In this document: piece by piece, positions 47,015 to 59,200 of the stretch
Position numbering within the stretch: position 1 is the stretch's first letter
How the letters are laid out: each line of letters begins with the position of its first letter
Origin: Hydnum rufescens UP504
Lineage: Eukaryota > Basidiomycota > Agaricomycetes > Cantharellales > Hydnaceae
NCBI GenBank assembly: GCA_014904985.1
Contig: MU128984.1
Span: 81,670-145,669 of the forward strand
Direction of reading: 5' to 3'
DNA length: 64,000 nt
Notes under the pieces: model-generated
What the model was told of the DNA's origin: nothing
What the model saw: the letters and a program-made list of their open reading frames with translations, nothing else
Databases searched by the model: none
Translations under genes and position numbers: made by a program

Positions 47015-47084
47015 TCTAGATCAATTCAATTTGGGGTCAGAACAGCAGTATTTCACTAAATACCCCAAATTGAATTGATCTAGA
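47015..47084. repeat. Symmetry centre of element D
   Basis: GATCAATTCAATTTGGGGT at 47019-47037 and its exact complement at 47062-47080 enclose a 24-nt loop. Arms continue with very few differences for over 1.3 kb. Confidence 0.9.
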
Positions 47085-48692
47085 ATGTTTCTTGAATAAC
47101 TCAATCAATATTGCATGGAATCTCCTGAAATTTGAATCATGCACTGTCACACACTACTACTACAGATGGCAACAAAGTCCACACAAATTGGATGACTGAG
47201 TGAAGCAGGGGGAGGGAAGATCTTGGTCATGTGACAAATGTCAAAAGTGCTCAGAATGGGCTGAAAATGTGGGGCTGAGCCTCAAATAATGAGCAGGTGT
47301 GACCTACAAAAATTCAGAGTGATTGGAGCCCTGGAAGTGTCCCAACTGGAGGGTGTATCTCAGTGAAACTTGAAAATATTATGGAGACTCTAACACTGGA
47401 GTCATAAATCTGAAATTTTGAGGAATGCTATAGATGTGTTTGGATGACCCAAGTGTGCATTTTCAGGGGAATTACATGGATAGAAGGCTCTGGGGAGGAA
47501 ATTGTTGTTTAGGGGGGAGGCCTGTGGAACACTGCCTAAATGGAGTCCAGTTGGGTGATATCTGGCATGTACACTCCCCATATATGTATTAACTCAGTGG
47601 TGTAATATCAGAGCCACCCCTGCTCTACATCTTATGTAATTCACTTTTGATCTTCCTCCCCCTCCCCTCAATTTAAGCTACTTCCACACATCCAATTAAT
47701 TCCATTTTTGGATACAGTCAGGGCTATAATATTATAAGCCCATTCCACCTATTTTGGGTGTAATTTAAAGTGTTTAACATTCATGGTAGCTTGTTGTTCT
47801 CTTTTTGCCTGAAAAGGGAGTTGAATGTCTAGAAGTAAACAGAATATGCTGATTTTTGGCACATGGTTAGTTAATTATATGATCATAACCCATGTCTAAT
47901 TTCAAGTCCATACCTTGTCTGTGGGGGGAGTAAATTGATTTTCAATGTTTAAACTTGTTTCCCTCATATCTCTGTACTTACTGAGCTGATCTGGCTGAAA
48001 TTTTGATATGGTCTTTGCCTAAACAGTATCTAATCACATGCCAAATTTCAGAATGATCCTTGCACTCCTTACATTTTGGCAATTTCCAGTGCTTCTGGTA
48101 CCTATTGTCCAGTTCATTCCCTTCAAGTGTGTGGATTGGGCTGATTTTGGTACATGATTAGTACATTATATTTTATGGATTTGTGAAAATTTTCAAGTCT
48201 CTAACTATTCTTGCAAGGGGAGGAAATGAATTTTCAATGTCCAGACTTGTTTGCCTCATATCTTCATAACCCCTGCACCAATTTGGCTGAAATTTTGATA
48301 TAATTTGCATAGAAGTAGCATCTAATTATGTACAAAATTTCAGAATGATCTGCTCAGTGGTTATTTGGATGTACCTCATCCAATTTCTGCATTTAGGCTA
48401 TTTTTAATAGGAATCATTGTATTATGTAATTGGCTATGATCCAAAGTTATTATGGAGTATCATCTAATCCACCCTTTTATATTGGTCTATCTAGTTACGT
48501 GCATTTAGGCTTTTTCATAGCAGCAGGTGGCTTGCCTTTGAAACTGGGCAACTGCTGGTGTTGAGTCCCAGGTTCAATTTACTGGCAATTGCCGGAAATA
48601 TTTTTACTGTTGCGCGACACCACCACCTCAATCTACCAAGAGCCCAGGACAAGCCACCACACACCCAGTATAGACTGGGGTGTGGTGTTAAG

Positions 48693-48801
48693 GTATGTTA
48701 TTAATGATCTTAGCTACTCTAGTGCAAAAAGGGCAGCCTCTGGCTGCCCTTTTTGCACTACTATTGATTTTTTTAACTAACCTGTCGACCCCCCATTATA
48801 G
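48693..48801 (+). other. Hairpin intron cassette D1 (109 nt)
   Basis: Donor GTATGT, hairpin 48722-48758 with GTGCAAAAAGGGCAGCC paired to GGCTGCCCTTTTTGCAC, TTAACTAAC, acceptor CATTATAG. Compared with its homologue at 24133-24240, an A-T pair is replaced by G-C on both strands. Confidence 0.85.
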
Positions 48802-48944
48802 GATCCCCTAAGTGCTCACCCAGGGGCCCCCATCCCCTCTGGTGGGCCCCTCTGACCCCTGCCCCACCCCTCCAGTTGGTCTGGGGCAGGGGTGCCCCCT
48901 CTTTTTTGCATGACTGGCACACGAGTGCTGGTCATGTGACCTAT

Positions 48945-49075
48945 ATTATATAATTAATTAGGTAGTAATTAGGTAATAATTAATTAGATAATATGTATAT
49001 TAGGTAATCCATATTATATTATATAATTAATTATGTCATCAATTAATTATATAATATATTACATAATACTATTAT
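48945..49075. repeat. AT-rich block
   Basis: Repeats of TAATTAATTA, TAGGTAATAATTAATTAG and related phrases. It occupies the place where the other elements have TTATTTATTTATTATTAT before their terminal repeat. Confidence 0.7.
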
Positions 49076-49407
49076 TGTGGATGATTATGTCACCGCTTTT
49101 TGGGTGAATTACATAATTTCCTATTTAGGCTATTATGTAATTACATTTCCATATTGGGAATCAACAGGCCCACTGACCCATTCAGGGGTGTCCCAGGCAT
49201 TCCAGGACCTATCCCAATACCCCCCAACCAAATATATCCATATGCTTCTGCTCACAGTGTTTGATTCTGCTCCAGAAAGATGGCCAGATGTCAATTTGAC
49301 ATCCAAGGATTGTCAATTGACATCAAAGAAAAAATAGGCCTCTTAGGCTGACTAGATGAGGGATTTGTCCCGCCTATTAAGGTCAGCCCAAGTGGCTGAC
49401 CGAGGTG

Positions 49408-52400
49408 CCTTAATTCATCCATATATGGAGTACATACGCTGGTCGAAGTGGGGCCAATCTCACATAGATCATGTGTCGGTCGAGTGTTCATGTGGTGGCC
49501 CTGCAGTATTTAAGGTGGTTACTACTGTTTACATGGATTGTACATAGTTTTGCCTTAATATCATGGTTAGATTCTAACTAACAGACAGACTTCCATAGGT
49601 CTTGGTAGCATTGAGTTACACATGTGTCGATGTACAACTGCGAGTGCTCCAGTTCAACTAGTAAAGCAGGGATTATTTCCTTGCTCGCCTGTTTATCCGG
49701 CCCTTGCAATCAGCCTGGAAATGCTGGAATTCGCTGCGACACTATTCATCCATCTCGCTCCGAATGAAGCCACATGGTGTGATGCTCTCACAATGTTCTT
49801 GTCAAAGAGAGGACATGTATTCGATGCAAAAGACTTGTTCCGTCGGAGATTTGGGACTGCACTGCACCAGTATCAAGTTCTGATACGAGTTGTCAATGCT
49901 GAAATGGACAAGCAAATAGGCATTGCCCATCAGGAAGTCCTATCCTGAGACCCCATCGAATGAGAGGCTGTCATGTCTGAAGTGATACCTTTACCAAAGA
50001 TTGATGTGATCACCCCTATCACACACCAGCTGTATGTCAGTGCCCTGAGCAGCGACAGCCTCACTATTCACAAGCCCACTGCTTCTCAGAGTGTGCCCAC
50101 TGTTTCTCATGGTGACTTGCCAAGTACTGATGTCCCAAACCTGGACCCCCCTCGTAATCCTTGTCTTACTCCATCTGATTATATTCGTTCTCGATGCCCA
50201 TTATGTGCTGGAGCTGGCAGTCAGACCACAGGAAGCAAGCTGTAAGTAATGTCTACATAGTTCTTAACTCTTACTTATGAAGCACCCTTTGTAGCCCTGA
50301 ACTCTTCATATGCATTGATGCTTGCTTTGCTTTGTGCCAAAACAAGGACTATGACCGACGTCCAGGCCACAAGAAACAACCTGGTGTCCAAGATCCTGGC
50401 ATCATTGCACCAGGAACACGCAAAGTACCCCGCAGTTTCCTGGAAGCTTGGAAAGCGAGAGTCGAGGCTGCACACTCCATGCAACATGAAGGCAATAATG
50501 CCAAAGCCCCAAGACGATCTAACAAAGGTGAGTATGCACCTCATGATGATCATGGAGACACAATCGAACCAGGGCTACGAGTCGCCAATTCGTCTCTTGA
50601 TTCCTGTGGCGAGTCCTTTGTGGCAGCCGATGGAAACAGAATAAAGACACCTGGGGACCATTTCTCTGACACTGGAGTGATAGCTGTGGTCTGCCAACAT
50701 GATCGTGTGATTGTCTATGCCAGTATGTGGACTCCTGGTGAACAGCAGTTCTATGCCTTCACCCTTATCGATGTGGTCATGGCTGAGCTTCCTGAGCATT
50801 GGCGAGTTGGTATCCTGTATGACATTGGCTGCCAGATCCACCGCAGTGCTCTCAAATGGGATCTTCTGCCACAGTGGATGCCATGCATCATATTTGCCAT
50901 CAGTGTTTTTCACGCATATGGTCATCAATGGGTGTGCCAGCTGTGGTATCATCCTCGGAAGGGGGATGTCTGGGGGCTGATGGATGGTGAGGGTTGTGAG
51001 CGTCTGTGGAGTGACCTTCGATGTCTTATTCCCAACCTGCGTGTTTCCGGATATCATCGTCAGTTGTTCATCCTTGATCTCCAAATTGAACACCTAGATG
51101 ATGTTAAGTTGTCCCAGGCTGGAATCTGGTTGGAGAGACATGTGAAGTCGACGATGGAATGTCTTTTTCTTGCTCAGCAGAAGAGGTCAGCAATTATCTA
51201 CAGTGACGAGTACCTTCGAGCACAATTTGAAGAACAACGAGTGTATCAAAGCCGACCTTTGGAATGACAATCCAAGAAAAAGGGTTTCCACACTGTTGAG
51301 AAGATCCTTGCTGTGCGTCAACACATTAATGTGGCTCATGATTTGGTCAGGGCTCTCCAGCAACAGCTTGTTGCTGCCCCAGTGGTGGACAGCATTGCCA
51401 GTAGGAATGAGATTGGCGAGATAATGTCCGCAATTGCTGAGCAAGAGAAAGTCATCTCACATTTATCAAAACAAGATGAGGATATGATGGCAACATTGCA
51501 GCTCGGTGATCCAGTCTCATTCAAGCAACTGCAAAAAATGAAACACCATGCATGGTTTGAACATCAGCTGAACATGTGTGCCCTCAAAGCTCGGATTATT
51601 GCAAGGGTGTGCGAGAAAAATTTTGAAACTCATAATCTCACTGGTGCTTTTCGAATCAAGGCTGTAGGTGTGTACTCATAATCTATTATTTCGCTATTTG
51701 CTTGTGCTCACTGGCAAATCTGATTGTGTTACAGACCATAGTACCCTGCAGCACACCAGCAGAGCAATCAAGCGCCATTATCAATCCGTCAAGGGTCTTG
51801 TTGCAGAGTACAATAAACGCCGAGAAAGTATGAAGAAGCTTTGTGGTCATCAAGGTATCCCTCGAAATGCTCTCATTCCGCCATCTATCAATATGAAAGG
51901 GCTCTTCAGCCTGGATGTTGATAATGACATTTGGCAGGACATCGGTCTTGCTGACGATGAGTTCAACGGTGATGTTCCGCCTTGGCTGGGCAATGAAATG
52001 GTTTGAAATGGAATATGACTTGTCCAAGACATTGCTAACTGTCAGGATGAACTCAAGCTTTGTTGGAGAGAAAGACATTCTCTTGAACATTGGTTTGATG
52101 AGGAATCGGCTGCAATGATTGCCAGCTCGACACCCATTGTCACACAGTGTAGGACTTTGGCAGAACAGATACAGGCTCCAGCCCATGCAAGACCACAGCA
52201 GTCTGATAGGCCCAGGAAACTAGATTCCAATGGCATTGAGAGCGATGTTGATAGTTCTGATGATGATGAAGATCTAGAACTGGAGCCTGCTCCTGTTCTG
52301 GCAGATATGGATATCCTTGCTGCTTCAGATCTAATCTGTCAGCAGTGCTCAGATGATGGGGCCTCTGATGCAGGAAGTAGTGACTGGGACTCCAGTATTG

Positions 52401-52408
52401 ACTCGTAG
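49408..52408 (+). pseudogene. CxC1-type KDZ (Kyakuja-Dileera-Zisupton) transposase, damaged
   Basis: This is a DDE-superfamily transposase of a cut-and-paste element common in mushrooms. Reading order: ALIHPYMEYIRW, then VECSCGGPAV, MCRCTTASAPVQLVKQGLFP and CSPVYPALAISLEMLEFA (the CxC1 N-terminal zone), RSRCPLCAGAG, FICIDACFALCQNKDYDRRP, the core HFSDTGVIAVVCQHDRVIVY, ELPEHWRVGILYDIGCQIH and VWGLMDGEGCERLWSDLRC, and C-terminal LFSLDVDNDIWQDIGL. Introns at about 50244-50294 and 51666-51734 use GT-AG. TGA stops at 49946, 49961 and 51265 stand where Arg (CGA) would restore the frame. The first part is cut off by element D, so it cannot be autonomous as it stands. Confidence 0.88.
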
Positions 52409-54275
52409 AGATTTATACTTACATAATTTTGAATAATAATTGGGGCCCCTCCCCTTGTGCCAGTGAACTTAGAAAATATCCATTATTAGAACAAGGTCTT
52501 TGGAGGCAGTCCCAAGGCCATTTTGGGGCCCCTGGCTGTAGGATACCCGCCTCCAAAACACCTCCCAGGGGACCACAGTAAATACATCTAATTAGATATA
52601 ATAAATGCAATGTGCATTATATCTAATATGATGGGCAAAAGTGACTGACCAGCCTGCACTTGGGCCCAGATTTGGGCACAACATTGTTCTCTGTACCATC
52701 ATCAATCAATTTTGGGTGCACATTGGGCCCAACTATATATTGATCTCCATAGGTACCTATTCTGCCACAGTTCTGTGCTTAGATTGATGTAAAATATGGC
52801 TGACAGCCTGATTATTACATCATCTTTTTTCTTTGTTTCACCTATGAACATCCATATGACTCAACCCATTGGGATCATATCTCTAAACACAGCCACCTTC
52901 AGAGAAGTATAAAAGCTGGTAGATTCCTGTGATCCCCACACAATCATTCTCCTCTCTGGAAATCATCACTGTCAACCAACTGTCAACTTTTCTGACTTGC
53001 CTCTAAAGGAACAGTTATCTATAAGCCATCTGAGCTAAAGTCATCTTCAAGGTGTTGAGCAAAATGCCAGTCTGGTAGCCCCTCTACAGATTCACTAAAG
53101 CCAAGATAGTCCAGGACCTAAGTTAGAGTTGCTGGACATCCACATGAAACAGGTAAGCATAAGAATATGAATCAGGTTTTGTAGAAAAAGAAGAAAAAAC
53201 AACTAACAAGACTAAATAAAGCCTGACCAGTCTGTAGCCCACAGATATCCGCATCTTGACCAGGAGAACGTAACAAGAAACACAAAATAATATCCTTGCT
53301 GCTTCAGATCTAATCTGTCAGCAGTGCTCAGATGATGGGGCCTCTGATGCAGGAAGTAGTGACTGGGACTCCAGTATTGACTCGTAGAGATTTATACTTA
53401 CATAATTTGAATAATAATTGGGGCCCCTCCCCTTGTGCCAGTGAACTTAGAAAATATCCATTATTAGAACAAGGTCTTTGGAGGCAGTCCCAAGGCCATT
53501 TTGGGGCCCTGGCTGTAGGATACCCGCCTCCAAAACACCTCCCAGGGGACCACAGTAAATACATCTAATTAGATATAATAAATGCAATGTGCATTATATC
53601 TAATATGATGGGCAAAAGTGACTGACCAGCCTGCACTTGGGCCCAGATTTGGCACAACATTGTTCTCTGTACCATCATCAATCAATTTTGGGTGCACATT
53701 GGGCCAACTATATATTGATTCTCCATAGGTACCTATTCTGCCACAGTTCTGTGCCTTAGATTGATGTAAAATATGGCTGACCAGCCTGATTATTACATCA
53801 TCTTGTTATTTTTCTTTTGTTCTCACCTATGACTCACATATGACTCACCCATGGGGGAGTCATATTTCTTAAACACAGCCACCTTCAGAAAGGTATAAAA
53901 GCTGGTAGATTTCCTGTATCCCCACACAATCATCTCCTCTCTGGAAATCATCACTGTCAACCACTGTCAACTTTTCTGCTTGCCTCTAAAGAACAGTCTA
54001 TCTATAAGCCATCTGGAGCTAAGTCATCTTCAAGGTTGTTGAGACAAAGCCACTGGTAGCCCTCTACACGATTCACTAAAGCCAAGGATAGTTGCAGGAC
54101 CTAAGGTTAGAGTTGCTGGACATCCAAGGAAAAGTAAGCATAATGAAATATGAATCAGGTTTTGAAGAAAGAAGGAAAAAAACACACTAACAAGACTAAA
54201 TAAAGCACTGACCAGTCTGTAGCCCACAGATATCCGCATTTTGACCAGGAGAACGTAAACAAGAATACACAAATA
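52302..54275 (+). repeat. Tandem duplication of about 985 bp
   Basis: The end of the KDZ gene and about 900 bp downstream appear twice (52302-53288 and 53289-54275). The copies differ mainly by one-base insertions and deletions, many in homopolymers (ATAATTTTG / ATAATTTG, GGGGCCCCTGG / GGGGCCCTGG). The segment contains a small inverted repeat ATCTAATTAGATATA near 52590. Confidence 0.85.
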
Positions 54276-54595
54276 TCAGTAAACAGACCAACACAACACA
54301 AACAACATATAAGCCTTTCCACAAGCATCCCCAATGTATAAGCCTTCCCATAAGCATCCCACATGACGTATAAGCTTTCTATAAGCATCCCAAATGATAT
54401 ATCATTGACTACAGCTAGTCCATATCCCATCCTATTCTCCACTGAACACCATACATGTCTTACAGAGTGTGATCAACCATTGAAGCGAACCAGCCCAACA
54501 AATAACAACAGAAATACAGTCTCCCATCTACACACTGGCTGAACCAGATTTTGATTTGACAGTCATCAGAGCTCCCAACCCTTCTTCTATAGTGG
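53830..54595 (+). repeat. Half copy of the 31-34 kb palindromic element
   Basis: It matches one arm of 31284-34442 from CTCACCTATGACTCAC through GGTATAAAAGCTGGTAG, GTTAGAGTTGCTGGACATCC and ACACTGGCTGAACCAGA to the axis at CTTCTATA. At that point the mirrored half is replaced by copia integrase. Confidence 0.8.
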
Positions 54596-54596
54596 C

Positions 54597-57255
54597 CCAT
54601 TCAAACCCACCATAGGGGGGAAACACTATTTTGTCACATTCATAGACAACAATACACAATATGTTGAGATGTACCTGATGAAACATAAGAGTGAGGTAAA
54701 AGCAATCTTCCCAGAATGGAAGGCAAAGGTTGAAACCCACCATGGATGCAAGGTCAAGAGAATCCAATCCAACAACAGCAGCAAGTATATCAACAGCAAA
54801 CTCCAAGAGATCTTTCAGGAAAATGGCATAAAGCATGAAACCACCACACCAGATACCCCTGAACAGAACAGCATGGCTGAATGAATGAACTGCACCATTG
54901 TTGAAAAGATACAGTGCATGCTCTCCAATGCACATCTCTCCACAGGTTTCTGGGGTGAATGCGCATATACAGCAGTATACCTCATCAACCTCAGCATGAC
55001 ATCCGCACTTACCAATTCCACACCCTATGAAAAATGGAATGGCATCAAACCTTCAATCCTGCACCTCCGCCCATTTGGCTGCACAGCATACTGGCACATC
55101 TCAAAGGACAAGCACACAAAACTGGACCCCAAATCCAAAAAATGCATACTCCTCAGGTACAAACTCAAGTCAAAAGCCTATAGACTCTGGGACCCTGCAT
55201 CCCACAAAATCCATAAGTCCTGCGACGTGATTTTCAATGAACAACCAGCCACAGGAGCAAATACATCACCTGAATCTCCAGACCCTAAGCCCCATGGGGA
55301 GCCAACCCAGTACCCACTGCCAGACCCCCCCCATAGATGAACCAAATCCCAGCGACACCCATGACCCCAACCCAGAACAACCCCCCCCTCAAAACCTCCC
55401 CAGACCCCTCCAACGATGGCAGAGAACTGAACTGGAACTCTTAGGACCCACACCCGAACTCAGAAAACATATATCCAAACCATCCTGGAAAACCCATGAA
55501 ACCCATGAGCACGAAGCCAACACCAGAGCCAACACTCAGTGAGAGAATGAGGTAACTGAGGAAAACAACATCAATGACAATCATGACACAGGCAAAAATG
55601 GAAACCTCACCCACTGCCTCACCACATCCCCCCTTTTCAATGAACCCTGAACACATCGTGAAGCTATGTCCCAGCCTGATGCAGCCAAGTGGGAGGAAGC
55701 CATACAAAAGGAATTAAATGCACTTGATGAAATGAACATCTTACAGGAATGTGCCCTGCCCCCAGGCCATGAGGCCATAGGCACACAATGCATCTTCTGC
55801 TTAAAATGTAATGCCAATGGGTCCCTTGAGCGATACAAATGCCGTCTCATGGCACAAGGATTCACACAGAAACCTGGCATTGACTACTTTGAGACAGAAG
55901 CACCAGTCACAAAAGTCCAATCAATCCACCTCCTCCTCAGTCTAGCTGCCACACTATCATTCCACATCCATCAATATCACTTTGACACAGCATACCTTAA
56001 TGGCAAATTGAAAGAAGAGATCTATGTCTGAATCATTGACAACATAGATAGATTCAAGGGAAAGACCTACCACCTACTCCACTCCCTTTATGGACTGAAA
56101 CAAGCCAGCTGCATATGGAATGACACCCTGGATCCTGAAATCATCAAATTAGGATACAAATGCTGCAGCGCAGACACCTGCATCTACATCCACTGCAAAA
56201 ACCACATTACCATTTTCACAGTCATATATGTCAATGACTTCATCCTACTCAGAAACAACACCCAATCCATGTACAAACATGGAGAGACCCTGGGGAAACA
56301 CTTCAAAATGTGAAAAATTGCCGACTCCAGCAACACAAGCCAATTCATGTTAATAGGCATCATGTTCACATACAACCAAACAACCTGTACCATTGCACTA
56401 AGCCAAGAATGATATATTCATGACATGCAGGCATGCTTTGGACTAGCAGATGCATGACCAGTGTCAACCCCACTATCTGCAGGATTCAAAGCCACAGCAA
56501 GTGACTGCCCATCCAGCAATCCTGAAAAGACAGACATGGAAAAGGTCCCATATCAGAGCCTCATTGGCAGCCTGATGTATGCCATGACCTGCACCCACCC
56601 TGACATTGCATTCACAGTGGGAGCCCTATGTAAATTCAATGCAAACCTGGGGCACTGCCACTGGAACAAGGCAAAATGGATCTTACGATACCTAATAACC
56701 ACTCAAAACTAGGCATTGACCTACAGTGGGAGCACAGTAGACCCAGAACAAGTGGAATTCAACCTCATTCACACCTTCTCAGATTCAGACTATGCTGGGA
56801 ACATGGACAACTGATGCTCAACAAGCAGATTCATAACCATGCTAGCCAGTGGTGCAATATCCTGGAGCAGTAAACTCCAACTGATTGTCACCCAGTCCAC
56901 AGGAGAAGCTGAGTATGTTGGATCTGCCCTAGTGGGGATGGAAATTGCCTGGACATGCAACTTCCTATCAGAAATCGGATTCACTCAGTGCACTCCAACC
57001 CTCCTGCACCTAGACAATGCAAGCACAATCCAGTGGAATGAAAATCCCACCGATAACAACTGCACCAAACATATCCACTCATGTTACCACTATACAAGAC
57101 AGGAAATCACAAACTGCAACATTTCCATCCTATACTGCCCAACCACTGACATGATCACTGACATCCTGACTAAGAACCTAGGATGTGCCCAACATGAAAA
57201 ATTCACTGGCCTCCTAGGACTGGCACCACCCTTGAGTGGGAGTGTTAGCAGGTAG
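54597..57255 (+). pseudogene. copia retrotransposon, integrase to RNase H, damaged
   Basis: Integrase: YSGPFKPTIGGKHYFVTFID, TPDTPEQNSMAE, NLSMTSALTNSTPYEKWNG, ILHLRPFGCTAYWHI. Reverse transcriptase: WEEAIQKELNALDEMNIL, GFTQKPGIDYFETEAPVTKV, FDTAYLNGKLKEEIYV, YGLKQASC; its usual YVDD box reads YVND. RNase H: ISWSSKLQLIVTQSTGEAEY. TGA interrupts after NSMAE, EEIYV, LSQE and LADA, mostly where family members have Arg. Gag and protease are missing on the left. Confidence 0.9.
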
Positions 57256-57480
57256 CAAGCATCAGCCAGTTGATATGTGGAAATTGCCACATGCACTTTC
57301 CTTTTTCCCTCAGTCATTCCCCTAAGGAGAATGTCTGAGGTATTTACAATCCTTCATTTATCCCTATGTACAAAGTAACTCACCATACGATAGCACCTTT
57401 TCTATTAGGTAGTGTTAATCCTTTTTCCCTCAGTCATTCCCCTAAGGAGAATGTCTGAGCACCTTTTCTATTGCTTGTCC
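57243..57480 (+). mobile_element. Probable 3' LTR start of the copia element
   Basis: TGTTAGCAGGTAGC follows a purine tract (GAGTGGGAG) at the end of the RNase H frame. A 40-bp phrase beginning CCTTTTTCCCTCAGTCATTC occurs twice (57299 and 57420). I could not place the LTR's 3' end. Confidence 0.55.
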
Positions 57481-57599
57481 ACCCTGCCTGAAAACACAGA
57501 CTGAAATGGTCCAAATACACCAACATCTAGGGGCTGGAGGCAATGGGTGCAATGTGGTGGCAGCCTGAAGATTAAAATATTGTGTCTATGAGCCATGAA

Positions 57600-58718
57600 C
57601 AGTAGGTCTCCAGCACAGTGGGACCCATGGCCATCACAGGTGATAAGAATTGTCTTTCCAGATGTGTTTCATGCCTCTGCTTGGGGGAGAAATGCAAGGC
57701 TGAACCATTTTTCACAATGATCATTGTCTATCCACCCATTCTTGGACACTCCAATGCTGATGGGGGTATGTACATCAATCTTTTCAATGGAAGGATGTGG
57801 ACTGTACATACCCAGAAGCTCACTCAGCCCCTGTGCCTTTGTACCATGAATGCTGCAGCTGTTTGCCCTTGAAGATGATATATGGCTTGAGGGTGAAACC
57901 ATTGGCACTAATGCACTTGACTACAGTCACAAGCTCAAGGTTTGCATCACAAATATGATACTGTTCCCTTGAGTTGTGGCCAAAGAGGTATTTGCAATGG
58001 TGACCTTTGTGCCCACCACCTAACTGACATCCTTTCTCATCCATGTTGTAGACATTCTCCCAGGGGATATCATACTCCACCAGGATTGCCTTGAGTTTGC
58101 CAAAATAATCTTGGACAGTGGAATAGTTGAAACACCATGCATGCTTTGGGTCTAGAGCTGAAGATCAGCAGTACTGCAAGTCTTTCTTGTGGCATTGTAG
58201 AAACCATCCTAACCACCCCTTTCCCAGAAAAATACCACAGATATCCTTAACAAAGGGCCCCACTGTATGGCAATCCAACAGCTGGGCAAGCAAGCCTAAG
58301 TGTGCAATCCACTCAAGCAGTGATGATCCCTGGTTGGCAAGAAGGAAAGTGTCTTATTTCCACATAATATTATAGTTTTACCTACTTGAGCAGGAGTCAA
58401 GAGCTGTTGTGAGTGATGAGCATGCTGCCTTGTTGCATCCTCTCCCTTTGCAACATGCCATTGCAGGGTCCTTCATCAGCAAACTCAACCAAGAGGTTTG
58501 GTTGGTTTTAGCTGGTTTTTTTAGGTCCGGATGCTCTGGACCTCACAAAACTGCCCAAAACCTGCCAAACCTCCAGTCAAGTTTCCTGATGTTGGAGGAA
58601 TTTGGTGTGAATTGGCAGCAGCAGTTATGTTAGAATGAATACCATCCTTCAGCTCAGCAAGAGCTTTTTGTATGTCATCTTCAGTATACCTTTGACCCTT
58701 ATGCTTCTGTGGGGGCAT
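57600..58718 (-). pseudogene. pogo/Tigger-like DDE transposase
   Basis: Minus-strand frames in order: HTH N-terminus MPPQKHKGQRYTEDDIQKAL (58718), a middle part with decayed frames, then the DDE core PWENVYNMDEKGCQLGGGHK, NLELVTVVKCISANGF, IGVSKNGWIDNDHCEKWFSL and an end near 57600. The order and phrases fit fungal pogo-type transposases. Frames shift several times; not functional. Confidence 0.82.
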
Positions 58719-58805
58719 GGCAATAGGCAGAGTTTAAAAGGTTGTTTATTTGCAGGGCACATGCCACCTGCTAAATCAGATCCAGATGCCAGTATTGTAT
58801 AGTGC

Positions 58806-59200
58806 TGTTACAAGTCATACTCATAACCTCATACATAAGCACATCACATGACCTTGTGGCCTTGCTACATAAGTGCCACACATCCACCTCCACCTTCCTT
58901 AATAATCTCCTTACCAATCCTCCCTTGATCTTAGTATATAAGTAGCTACTGCTTGTACTCTAGCTCCTTAGAAGATTGAGAATATATGTCTCTGTGATTG
59001 TCTCTTCTCACCAATCCTCCTCTTGTCTCAAGTCTCCCTGAGAATTCAGTTCCACTGCTTCATTCCTCTGTGTTCTCATCTTCTGCAACATTATGTAATC
59101 CTCACTCCATGAGCCTCCTTGTCAATCATATTAAGGGACTCCTGTTCATCCTCAGCCTGATTACATAATCACCTCCCCAAGCCATGAACAACCCTTAACA
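58806..59200 (+). mobile_element. Solo LTR, 395 bp
   Basis: The ends TGTTACAAG...CCCTTAACA are flanked by identical AGTGC on both sides (58801-58805 and 59201-59205). A TATATAAGTAGC promoter-like site lies near 58936. The TGTTA...TAACA end type fits copia. It lies just upstream of the pogo-like pseudogene. Confidence 0.9.

Larger units (their letters stand above)
45181..49407. mobile_element. Foldback element D, 4.2 kb
   Basis: Left end CTGGTCAGCCATATAGAGGG; right end AGTGGCTGACCGAGG near 49405, both of the element A type. The arms match from about 45420-47037 and 47062-48500, mirrored around a 24-nt loop. Only the right arm retains a cassette. The arms are non-coding, with long conserved phrases such as AAATTTGGCATGTGATTAGA. 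It interrupts element B on the left and a KDZ gene on the right. Confidence 0.82.
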
